DNA from: Cyclospora cayetanensis
Lineage: Eukaryota; Apicomplexa; Conoidasida; Eucoccidiorida; Eimeriidae
NCBI RefSeq assembly: GCF_002999335.1
Contig: NW_020312113.1
Coordinates: 1-64,000, forward strand
Length of the DNA: 64,000 nt
Reading direction: 5' to 3'
Shown: positions 1 through 9,897 of the stretch, in pieces
How positions within the stretch are numbered: position 1 is the stretch's first letter
Layout: each line of letters opens with the position of its first letter
Notes under the pieces: model-generated
Databases searched by the model: none
What the model saw: the letters and a program-made list of their open reading frames with translations, nothing else
Told to the model about the DNA's origin: nothing
Position numbers and translations under genes: made by a program

Positions 1-727
1 TTTTCATCCTCTCATCTTTTTTTTTTTCTTTCTTTTTTTATCTTTTTCCTTTCCCTCTTTCTTTTCCCACTCCCATCTTCCTCCACCCCCTTTGCCCCTC
101 TAGAAACATGCGCCCCTTCCTCTCCTCCATCTAGCCAACCTTCCTTTTTTCCCAACCCCCTTTCACAAACTTTTTTCCCCCCCCCCCCCCCCCTCGAATG
201 CTCCGTCCCGTGTTTCCTTCCTCCTGCGTCTCTTCCAGATCCCAACAGCAACTTGGCGGCAGTGCCTCCTCTTCGAAGCCCGCCCCTCCGCTGTAAGCCA
301 AGGCCGCCTCCATTTCCTGATTCCTTCGCAGTTCAGACAATTCAGTGCTTGTGTGAAGCGTGGCCAACAAGCGCCATGCAGCGGATGCATGATTTTCTAA
401 AGACAGCTCGTGTTTATGTCTTCTCCTCCCCACCGCATGTGGGGTTTATACGGCTTTGGCGTGCTTTTGTTTTTCCGTATACATAGGTGTCTCTCTCTCT
501 GTAGTTGGCGCCTCTTTGAGTACGCGCTCACGCCTATACATCGATGTGTCTATACGAGTATGCGACTCTACATACGCATGGATGTATATACATCCACATA
601 TATACACATGTGTCTACACATGTATATATGTATATATATATATTTATTTATATTACATATATGTATGTGCATGTGTATCCATCCATCCATGGGTGTATGG
701 ATACACATATTCGTATTATGTTCGTGC

Positions 728-760
<33 letters not shown>

Positions 761-1049
761 AACACGTGCCCATACATTTTAAAATTAGCATACACATTTA
801 CAGAAGTACATATATGCATATATGTAGTGCATATATACATAAATGTACATATATATACAAGTATACATAAATATACATACATATATATACATATATATTC
901 GTATGTACACATATACATATATACACAAATACATAAGCCTAAATATACTTATATAAACATATATATATGTATGTACATATGTCTATTTTATACGCATGTG
1001 TACCTATCATGGTGTGGCTTGTGTGTGTGTATCCTGTGGGGGGCCTCAG
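1..1049. repeat. low-complexity 5' flank: T-rich tract, poly-C tract, TA-rich microsatellite
   Basis: The first 70 bases are T-rich. A run of 17 C lies at 177-193. From about 580 to 985 the sequence is almost entirely TATA/TACA/CATA steps. An open frame crosses this region only because the microsatellite lacks stop codons; the Tyr/Ile/His-rich translation is not protein-like. The stretch most likely holds the promoter, first exon(s) and an intron of the kelch gene downstream. A polypyrimidine-poor CAG acceptor sits at 1047-1049. A possible first coding exon around 376-483 could not be confirmed. Confidence 0.6.
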
Positions 1050-2652
1050 GTGTTCGCTTCTGGGAACAAGTGGGGAAGAAGGGCCCTCGCCCTCCGGGTC
1101 GCTTTGGGCAGGGGGCCTGCGGGGTGGGGCCTCTTATGGTGGTGTTTGGTGGTGCTACGTTGCATCCGAGAAGGGGATCTCTTTGCCAAGTTGGCCGTCG
1201 CGCTGTATCTCTGGGGCCCTTAGAGACCCCCAGAGCGCTTCTTCGGGGGAGAAGCGAAGCGCTCGAGGTCCCTCAAAGGCGGTGCAGCAGCGGATGCTTC
1301 TCCAGGCTTGCAGAGAGCAGGACTGAAGAGCGGCAGGGGTGGTGGTTGCAGCAGAAGGAGCAGCAGGTAGAGCAGCAATGGGCAGAAAGGGCGGAGTTGC
1401 TTCGGGGTCTCGTACAAGCACGTGCAGCCATGGACGGCTCGGTTTCGGAAATATGGCGTATGACGCAGCAGCTCTCAAAGCGCCATGCGCAGCAGCAGGA
1501 GGAGTCGCTGCGGCAGCACTGCCGCAGGAGCGTTTACGAGCTGGAGCCTTACGTTCTCTCCGATCTCTGGGCCTATGCCACTGAGGAGGACGCGTGGATT
1601 CTGCTGTCTTCTGGTTCTGCGCGAAGGGCACGGGGGGGCCCTCTCGCGCAGAATGCAGAAACGGCAGCAACAGCACCAGAGACAGCAGCCCCCTCGAAGG
1701 GGGCAAACGCGGAAGGCAACACTGAGCATCATCCTTGCCCTCGCACTGCCATGTCGCTCACCCTCTTTAGACCCTCTAAAGAAGCGCTGATTCTGGTGCT
1801 GTACGGAGGCCTAGACGCGGAGGGTTGCGTGTAAGTTACACACACCCTCGGCGCTCCTCGTTGCTCTAGTTGCTGCCGTTGCCGCTGCTGTAATTGCTGC
1901 TGCTGCAGTTTTTGTAGTTGTAGTTGCTGCTGCTGTAGTTTTTGTAGTTGTAGTTGCTGCTGCTGCAGTTGTTGCTGCTGCTGTAGTTGCTGCCGTTGCC
2001 GCTGATGTAGTTGTTGTAGTTGTTGCTGCTGTAGTTGCTGCTGCTGCTGCTGCTGTAGCTGTTGCTGCTGCTGCTGTAGTTGCTGCCGTTGCCGCTGCTG
2101 TAGTTGTTGTAGTTGCTGCTGCTGTAGTTGTTGTAGTTGCTGCTGCTGTAGCCGCTGCTGCTGTAGTTGCTGCTGCTGCTGCTGTAGTTGCCGCTGCTGT
2201 AGTTGTTGTAGTTGTTGCTGCTGTAGCCGCTGCTGCTGCAGTTGCTGCTGCTGTAGTTGCTGCCGTTGCCGCTGCTGCAGTTGCTGCTGCTGTCGGCTGC
2301 AGCGGTGTGAGGGGACAGTGTGTGCTACCTTGTTGGGGTCGGCTTGAGCACGCTGCAACGGCGCATCTCTGTAGAACGAAATACACTCTGGCCCCAGGAG
2401 AGGGTCGCATGCCGGAAGGAAGCGACTTGTTTTTTGATGCAACACGCTTCCTTCATGCCCGCTTGTGCTGCTGGTGCGGTGCTGGATTTTGCTGCCCCTG
2501 CCACAGGCTGTCTGACTGCTGGTACTTTGACGTGCTCGCGTGTCAGTGGCAGCACAGGACAGAGCCGTGGCTGCTGCCTCCTTCCTTCTGGATCACCGAG
2601 GGGCCCCAGTTGAATGCTCCTGGGCACGCCCATCACTCCGCCTTGCTGTGGT

Positions 2653-2684
<32 letters not shown>

Positions 2685-4124
2685 CCTAGACCTGCTTTTG
2701 TTATCCCGCCGGATCAATCGCAGCAGCAGCTGCAGCAGAAACCAGCTCTCACCCTGCCTGAAGCCAAGGAAAAGCTTGCCGCTGCTGCAAAGATGTATCC
2801 CGTAGGGGGCACCATCATCGTCTTTGGAGGCTTGCGCCAAGACAGCAGCAGCAGTAGCAGCAGCAGTAGCAGCAGCAGTAGCAGCAGCAGCGATCCTAAT
2901 GGCAGCTCCAGCAATGTGGGGCTTACCAACGAAGTTTTTAGGTTTTACCCTGAAGAAAGGGTCTGGTGTCTTCTCACCACTAGAGGCTCACCTCCCGAGC
3001 CACGCATGCGGTCAGTCTCTGACTGCTGCTGCTGCTGTCTCTGCTGCTGCTGCTGGGCCACCTCTCCCTCTACCTTTCCCTCTCTCCGCTCTCTCCGTTC
3101 CGCAGCTCCCTGCTTGCTGCTCGTTGATGCTCCCTCAATTTCGCCCTTTTCCGACGTACCTGGTGGACAAAAAGAGGCACACGGCGTGGCAGGGTGGCAG
3201 GGGGAGAGAGGGCCTACGGCTCGCAGCCACTGCAGCAGCAAACGTTCTGTGTGGGAACGCTTTTAGAATAAAAACGACTCTGGTCGCCAGGAGATGACAC
3301 ACAGTGCCACGTAGGCCGCTCACAAGGCTCTTTTGTGACTGTTGCTTTTGCTCGCACTTGCTCCGTTGCAGGCATTCTGCATGCATTCAACGGGATGCGC
3401 TTTTCGTCTACGGAGGACGCAACGCTCAAGGAGAGGCCTGCGCAGGTAGGGGGAGGAGAGGGTTCTTTCTCAGCACACGGGGGGTGGAGGAGGTTCTGCT
3501 TCGGATCTGCCTTGGCTGCTGCTCCAGTCACAGCAGCGGCGGTTGGGAAAGCGTGAATCGCGGCAACACTGCATTGCGTTGCGTGCTTTGTGGGAAGAGT
3601 CTCGTACTGCATGTGTTGGACAGGGCTGCTGCTAGGGCTTTTGCTCTCTTTGCTGCTGTTGCTGCAGACTGCGTATTTCAGCTGCAGCTGCTAACCATGT
3701 CTTGGTCCGTGGTGTCTCTCTCCTCACCGGGTCCAAACGCGTTTGAATTATCGGCATACAATATTTCCATGGTGAGCTGACGTGGTGATGGTGGTGGTGC
3801 TGCTGCTGCCTGTTCTTTTCTTCCTGTAGCCTGGGGGTGTTGGCTGCTGTTTGGCCCTGTGTCTGCAGAGCAGCCGCACCTGCGCAGTGTCACGCATGTG
3901 CTGCTGCTGCCCCTTGTGTAAAGTGTAGTGTTTTTTTGGCTTGTTTCACGGTGATCGCATTGCGGCTGGCTGGTGCTGCTGGTCTGGCGCAGGGTAGCCT
4001 GGTGGTGCTGGGAGGGAGGTGTCTCGACAGCACCCTTACGAATTCCGTCTTTTGTTTTCCTTTGGGCCGTACTACTGACGTTCCAAGGCGCAAATCCACC
4101 GTCCCGAGGCTATCTAAATCTTAG
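1050..4124 (+). CDS. kelch-repeat (beta-propeller) protein, 5' end unresolved
   Basis: Five exons join in phase: 1050-1830, 2507-3010, 3372-3445, 3668-3771 and 3993-4124, giving about 532 codons after an unidentified first exon that must leave one base. Kelch blades are clear. LMVVFGGATLHP and SDLWAYATEEDAW form one. LILVLYGGLDAEG joins across the first intron to SDCWYFDVLACQW. GGTIIVFGGLRQD is followed by NEVFRFYPEERVW and PPEPRMRHSACIQ. Then come ALFVYGGRNAQGE, LTMSWSVVSL and SAYNISMGSLVVLGGR. That each splice rebuilds a kelch consensus is strong support for the model. Poly-Ser and Gln-rich inserts sit between blades. Kelch propellers are usually protein-binding scaffolds; the partner is unknown. 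No catalytic or BTB domain is visible in this part. The gene converges on the kinase gene that ends at 5088. Confidence 0.85.
1857..2302. repeat. intronic CTG/TGTAGT repeat block
   Basis: About 440 bases are built almost only from CTG, TTG, TAG and CCG triplets on the + strand (CAG/CTA on the minus). They sit inside the first recognised intron of the kelch gene (1831-2506). The minus strand has an open frame translating to Gln/Leu runs, and the + strand is interrupted by TAG. The splice that removes the block restores a kelch blade, so the block is non-coding in this model. Confidence 0.8.
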
Positions 4125-5087
4125 CGACCTACTGCAGCAGAAGAGGCAGCAGGGTGTTTGTTGGCTTCTGGCGTTTAAGCCAACCAATTAGGCAGCTGCC
4201 ATTGCAGCGTCAATTCCGTTTGCGCTTCGCGCTCTTATCCTCGACGCGGATAAAAGAAATGAGCGAAAAAGCCGCCCTTTATGACAGGCCCCTACAGCGG
4301 CAACTGTAATTGTGGTGTCTCGCCAACGAGTAGGAATAGCAGGAGTTAGCTCTTCCTTGCTCTGCGTCTCTCTGAGCGCGCCAGTCATGCGCCGCTTTCC
4401 CCCCTCCTTTCCCTCTTCCCCCTACCCTCCCTCCCCGATCCCTCTTGCTACGCTGTCAGCTAGCCAGCGACACTTTGCGGGTAGCTAGCGCGATAGCCAG
4501 GGAGTAGCTGCGGATACTATCTGCTGCTCGCACTAGCCAACGGGCAAAAGACGGGAAGCTACAAGAGCACTTCTCTCTAGAGCCGATCCTCGAGCGACAA
4601 GTCAACTAGCGCCCAATGTAACGCATATGTGAGGAGGACGTGGAGCAGCAACATTTCAACGCAAAAAACAGGGCCCCTGTAGGCACAAACCTTTTGTTCA
4701 GTTATTGTAACGCCCGTCGCTGCTGCACGCCGCCTTTGAGAAACCCGTCATAGGAGGGTGAGAGCCTTGCTATCCGCGTCGTGTTCGCCAAGTAAAAGGC
4801 GGCCCCGGAGATGCCAACAAAGAGGCGAGAAACAAAAAAGAATCTCTCCAGACCCCCTGAGTCTCAGTGGCTAGGCCAGGCCTTCGGGCTGGCTACAGCT
4901 GCATAGCTAGAGGTGGCTACAGCTGCACAGCTAGAGGTGGCTACAGCTGCATAGCTAGAGGTGGCTAGCTGAAAGGACCTATTAGCGCGCGCGTCTGCTG
5001 TATCGGCAGCAGCACGCGTACGGGGCGCCATAAGGGCATGCAGCTCTGCTACACGAGGGAGGTGGTGGTGTGTGTTACTGGCGGTGC
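4125..5087. other. intergenic region between convergent genes, with a 24-base tandem repeat
   Basis: No protein-like frame is seen between the kelch stop and the kinase stop. Three copies of a 24-base unit (GGCTACAGCTGCATAGCTAG plus AGGT) occupy 4891-4962, the middle one with a single T-to-C change. A partial fourth copy follows to about 4971. Shorter TAGCTAG motifs are scattered from about 4445 to 4610. The region probably contains the two 3' UTRs and terminators. Confidence 0.6.
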
Positions 5088-6204
5088 CTAGGGCGAGGCT
5101 TGAGTCTGCTGCAGGCCTTCCTGCTGCACGCCGCTGCTGGTGCAGCTCTTCCTGCTGCAGCCGCTTCTGTAGATCCCATGCTGACCATAAGGAGCAACGG
5201 GTGAGACGCCTGATTGGGAGTGGGGGGGGCCCCTGCCACGCAGGGCTGCTCCTGAGTCTGAAGCCCTCCTGTGCATGTGGTGCTGCAGGGGGCCTTCGAG
5301 CGGCTTAAGGAAAGGGTTGTGATAGTGCTGCTGCTGAAGCTGCTGCTGCTGCTGGTGCTGGTACTGGTGCTGCTGGTGCTGGTGCTGCTGAAGCTGTTGC
5401 TGAAGCTCTCCAGAGAGGTTTGGTTGCTCCCACCGGGATGCCCCTGAGGAGGTGCAGCCGGAGGCACTCGTTGAGGCTCCCGAAACGAAGTCTCCGGTTT
5501 GGGGTGTCAGTTTCGTTCCCGTTGCATGAAGAGCAGCAGGGAGAGCAAAAGCAGCCTCCTCTAACCAATCAGAACGTCGGATTTCCGCGAACTGCTCGCC
5601 TACCCGCCAGTTCCCCTCGCTAAGCCGTGCGGCCCGTCTGTTTTGCGAGAGTGTCTCGAGAAGACGAGTCTCTCTAGCGCCATCGAAGGCGAGACGAGCT
5701 CCAAGATCTGCCGCACTTCCACGAGGGGTGCTGCTGCTGCTGTTTTTCTCGTTGGCGGCAAAGGAGGCCGCAGCTGCCCGAGGGGTGCTGCTGCTGCAGC
5801 TGCTGCGTGGCGCTGTCACCCGACTGCTCGCGTTGTTGCTGCCTCCGGCAATAGCAGCGAAGCCAGCGGATGTGGTGCTGCCCCTGGGGGATCGGCTGCT
5901 CCCCGACACGCTTGTTGTGGCTCTTGGGGGAGCTGCTGACGAGGCCGTGCGAGGCGTGGATGCGTTGGAAGGGGATACCACTAGCCGACTCTGCCGCTCG
6001 TCTGAGGGCTGCCGCAGCAGTCCAGCGGCAGCAGAGACAGGGGCAGGCGCTGATGCTGCGCAAAAGCTGCTTCTTCGTGATAGGGGGCCTCGAGGTGTTG
6101 CTGCTGTAGAGACGGCAGGACCGACGGCGGCGGCAGCACAGTTGGCACTGCTGCGGGGAGTTCTTAAGCGCAGATTGAATGAGGAGCTGCGTCCTGCTCC
6201 TGCT

Positions 6205-6235
<31 letters not shown>

Positions 6236-6746
6236 TAGTAGCAGTAGTAGGAGCTGGCCTGGCTCCTGCAGGTGGTGTTGCTGGTGCTGCTGCTGCTGCA
6301 ATAGCGGCAGAGCGCAGCTCCTCATTCCATCTGCGCTCAAGCCGTGGCATGGGGGGAAACAAAGTGCTGCCTGCTGCAGCTGCTCCTGGAGTCTGTGGAC
6401 TTGTGTTAGAACCCTGGTAATTCAAGACACCCCAACCGCTACCGCTACATTTGCTGCTGTTGTTGCTGCTGTTACGCACTGCGCCGCTACGAGCCCCTGC
6501 AGCCCTTCCGCTTGCAGAGTCTACAGGAGACCGATCTCGCAGCGTCTGATACTCTCTTTGTTGCTGCTGACTCTGAAGCCGTTGGTTGCTGCTGGCTGGG
6601 TGACATGACATCGCGGCAGCACCCGCAGTCGCTGTCGCTGTGGCAGCAGCTGCGCTAGAAGGGTAAAATCCGGGAGGAGGAGCGGCAGCAGAGGGCAGGT
6701 TTCGAGACGCATACCCAGCACAGAGCTGGCGGAAACGCTGCTGCAG

Positions 6747-6777
<31 letters not shown>

Positions 6778-7250
6778 AGCTCCTCCTCCTGCCGCTGCTG
6801 CAGCGGCACATTGTACCCCCGAAGTGCAGGGGAGGCTGTTCTGCTCTGTCTTTGCTGCCCAGCAGCAGCGCTGTGGCGTTGCAGCCGTTGTAGCAGCAGC
6901 TGCTGCTGCTGACGCAGTTCGAGCTGCTGCTGCTGCAGCAGCAGCTGCTGTTGCTCCAAGTGTTGCTGCTGCTGCAACTCTTGCTGCACCTCGAGCTGCT
7001 GTTGTTGCTGTTGTTGCTGCAGGAGCAGGAGGTCTTGTTGCCACCGACATGCGCCAGTGCGGGGAGAAACGAGCTGCAGAGGGGCTGCTGCTGCTGCTGC
7101 TGCTGTGCGTGCAGGTGGCGCAGCCAGTCGAGGCGAGCTGCGTCCCTCTGTATCCCTCGCACCGCGTAGCGTTAAGGCAGAGAAGACTCGCGTAAGGAAG
7201 GGAGGCTTGCTCCTGTCTTCCTCAGTTGGCGCCTGCACCTGCTGCAGCTC

Positions 7251-7284
<34 letters not shown>

Positions 7285-9433
7285 AGAGGCAAGGCCTGAA
7301 TGAGGTCCTCTTGCCTCCGCTGTGCAGCAGATCCGAAGGCCGTATTGCGCAGCAGGGCTCCAGTGTAAGGTTCAGTGACTCGCTGCTGCTGCTGCAGATG
7401 CTGCTGCAGATGCTGCTGCTGCGTGCGCGCCTGCCCTTGGCTGCTGCTGCTGCGGAATTTGGAGTCGTGGCTGGTTTGGGGGTCCTCATTTTCTTCTTCT
7501 TCTGCGATGGTCCCAAGAGGCGCTGCTGCATCCTTGAGAAGAGACTGCTGGCGCACGATCCCGCCGTTGCTGCAGCTGCTGCTGCGCGTGCTGCTGTCGC
7601 AGTGCGCTGGAATCGGTGGTCTTTCGGTAGGGGGTATTGAGTGGAAGATGGAGAAGCCCATGCATTCCAAGGCTGAGGGCCGTCGCGCTGGATCGGCTTG
7701 CAGTAAGGCTGCCAGCAAGCCGTTGAAGGCCGTCGAGAACCTGAGGAGCAGCAGCAACACAGAGACTCGAAGAGAAGAAGGCAGGTGAGGAGAGAGGCGC
7801 GCAGCCGAAGACGGCTACTAAACACGCGGCCTGGTGGCTGCGGAATTCGGCTGGCAGTAGCACGCAGAGGGCTCCTCAACTCGCATGCAGCTTTCGACGG
7901 CCCCTGCGGACGGACGGCGAGAGAGGGTAGCGACAGCAAGAAAGATGCAGCTCCCAAAGTAGCGTGCATACCCGGGAATAGGGAGTTTAGGGCCCAGAGC
8001 AACGCGCTGGCGGAGTTGCTGCATTTGCTGGGCTGCAGCGAACGGCGTCTTGCCAGTTGCCATTTCGTACAGTAGACACCCAAGACTCCAAAGATCTGTC
8101 TTGCTGTCATACGTCTTCGGCCCCTCGTTGAGCAGCTCAGGACTCCAGTAATGCGGCGTTCCTACGCATGAGTGCGCCATGCTGTTCAGGCTGAGGTGTC
8201 GCGACAAGCCGAAATCGCCGATCTTCACCCGAAGACGTGAGGGGTCACCTGGAGCTCGGGGATCACTACACAGGAAGATGTTGCATGGTTTCAAGTCTCT
8301 GTGCAGAATGCGCACTCTGTTGAGTCCTGCGCGAGCAGCAGCACCCACAAACAGAGCAGGCAAGCCCCTGAAAAGGCTAGGCGCGAGCGTCAACACAGCG
8401 GAGTGAAAAAAACACTCAGAAGGAAACTCCCCTTCAATCTTCTAGACCTCTAGGAGCATACGCCGCACACCCAATCGTGCCCCTCCTCGGTGCCAAGACT
8501 CGCAAGAAGAGAGATCAAGAGAAAAATTTGGGGGGCCCCTCTGTGTAGTGGTGTATTTGTATGTGTATGTATTTGTATGTGTATGTATTTGTATGTGTAT
8601 GTATTTGTATGTGTGTGTAGATGTTCATGTGTACATGCGCATATATGTATATATACATGTGTATGTATGTATATATACATGTGTATGTATGTATATATAC
8701 ATATGTATGTATGTATATATACATATGTATGTATGTATATATACATATGTATGTATGTATATATACATATGTGCAAGTGACGTACCCACGCCCTCATGAC
8801 AATACGCCAATGCGGACAGCAACTGCAGAAGAACCTGCAAAATTCTGTCTTCTTGAATGCCGCCGAGGTGTTTGTGAGCCGTCTCAATTTGTTTATGAAG
8901 GTCTCCGCCATCGCAAAACTCCATTAAAATATATAAAGCTTGTTGCCTTCTCTGGACGACGTGTTCATAGTACCGAACAATATGCGGATGATCCAAGGAG
9001 CGCATCACATTTACTTCGGATACGAGCTGCTGCTTCTCGCGGCTCCTGAGGCCGGCATAGCAAATAGCCTTCCAACAGAGTAAAGCACCTGTCTCCTGAA
9101 CAATAAAATCGAAAAAAAGGAGACACTTCCTTATACGCGGGGCATGGCACAAGCCTCTCGGCCTCTCGCACAAGCCGTTGACTTCTGCTCCCTATTCTCG
9201 ATGTCGATGGAGCAAAAAGAGCACACCACCCCTATCTGACTCCCAAGCGGCTATAAAGAAGCGAGAAGCAGCAGCACGGAAGCGAGAGGATCTTCATCGC
9301 AGGAGAGAGAAGCAACCGGCGCGGGGAGGGAGTAACAGGCAGCAGCCGACGACCTCCTCACTTTGTGTCTGACTAGCGAGACTTTGCCGTATTGGCCTTG
9401 CCCCAAGGGCCTTATGACTTCAAACTCCGCCAT
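5088..9433 (-). CDS. NIMA-related (NEK-type) Ser/Thr protein kinase with long Gln/Ala-rich tail
   Basis: Four exons on the minus strand keep phase: 9433-9362, 9095-8786, 8326-7972 and 7740-5088 (1,129 aa). The kinase domain covers about residues 4-275. It has the glycine loop GQGQYGKV, catalytic Lys33 in LLCWKAI, the helix-C stretch VSEVNVMRSLDHPHIVRYYE, HRDLKPCN with Asp138, Asp165-Phe-Gly, and SPE at 189-191 in place of APE. The HRDLKPCN...KIGDFGLS and CVGTPHYWSPE pattern is typical of NEKs, which act in centrosome, flagellum and cell-cycle control. The roughly 850-residue tail has no recognised domain; it is low complexity (poly-Gln, poly-Ala, Ser/Arg-rich) with some Leu/Gln coiled-coil-like runs. 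The start is the first ATG in frame, directly before the glycine loop. The second intron is filled by a TATG microsatellite. Further introns in the 2.65-kb last exon cannot be excluded. Confidence 0.88.
8545..8775. repeat. TGTATG / TATATACATATG microsatellite in kinase intron
   Basis: Reiterated GTGTATGTATTTGTAT units are followed by GTATGTATATATACAT units. Frames through it on both strands are artefacts of the repeat. It lies within the second intron (8785-8327) of the NEK-type kinase gene, between the exons coding for the alpha-E region and the HRD catalytic loop. Confidence 0.85.
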
Positions 9434-9669
9434 GCGAGCATCGTCGGGGGGAATGAGTCTGCAGGAGCACCACACGCAGTACCAGCCGCAATCCCACCTG
9501 TCAAAAAATTGCCCTTTCAAGTCGCAGGGCCCCCACTGTGGGTGTAGCTAGCTGACTGCCTCTGGATGCGCGACGACCTCTTAAAACGCGCTGCTGCTGC
9601 TGCTGCCGAAGGCAGAAAAAAATAAATACTTGGCTCACTTCTGGTGTGAGGAGACCCCAGCCTGCGCCA

Positions 9670-9897
9670 ATGGGCCCCCATGCTGCCTCGCAACAGAAAA
9701 GGCTGTTGAGACAGTTTGTTGCTGCATGGCTGCACTACAAAATGCGGGATCGAAAGGGCCCCGAAGTGCTGCTGCGTTTCTTTGTGCAGCTGCTGGAGGG
9801 CAGCAGCCAGTGGGATTTGTTTCTATGCGAGGAGCAGCTGCTGCAGCATCTGCTGCTGCTAAGCAGAAAAACTTATGACAGCTATAGTTCAGGCTAG
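9670..9897 (+). CDS. possible small protein, 75 aa
   Basis: An ATG at 9670 opens a 75-codon frame ending at TAG 9897. The product is basic at first (QQKRLLRQF) and then amphipathic and Leu-rich (LLRFFVQLLEG, LLQHLLLLSRK), with a Tyr/Ser end. It starts 236 bases from the kinase start on the opposite strand, a spacing compatible with a shared divergent promoter. CAG/CTG triplets make up much of the Leu/Gln content, so a chance frame is possible. No family recognised. It could also be an exon of a larger gene. Confidence 0.3.
   Translation: MGPHAASQQKRLLRQFVAAWLHYKMRDRKGPEVLLRFFVQLLEGSSQWDLFLCEEQLLQHLLLLSRKTYDSYSSG

Noticed and set aside
410..1049. Long + strand frame rich in Tyr, Ile and His
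   Set aside because: It is the TA/TACA microsatellite read as protein; upstream of the acceptor at 1047-1049 nothing in it resembles kelch sequence.
1729..2445. Minus-strand frame coding for Gln/Leu runs
   Set aside because: It lies mostly in an intron of the kelch gene, and its only content is the triplet repeat. Splicing it out rebuilds a kelch blade in phase.
4891..4971. Possible CRISPR-like direct repeats
   Set aside because: The units are contiguous without spacers, and the sequence is eukaryotic.
8450..8800. Several Tyr/Ile/His-rich frames on both strands
   Set aside because: Products of the TGTATG microsatellite in the kinase intron.
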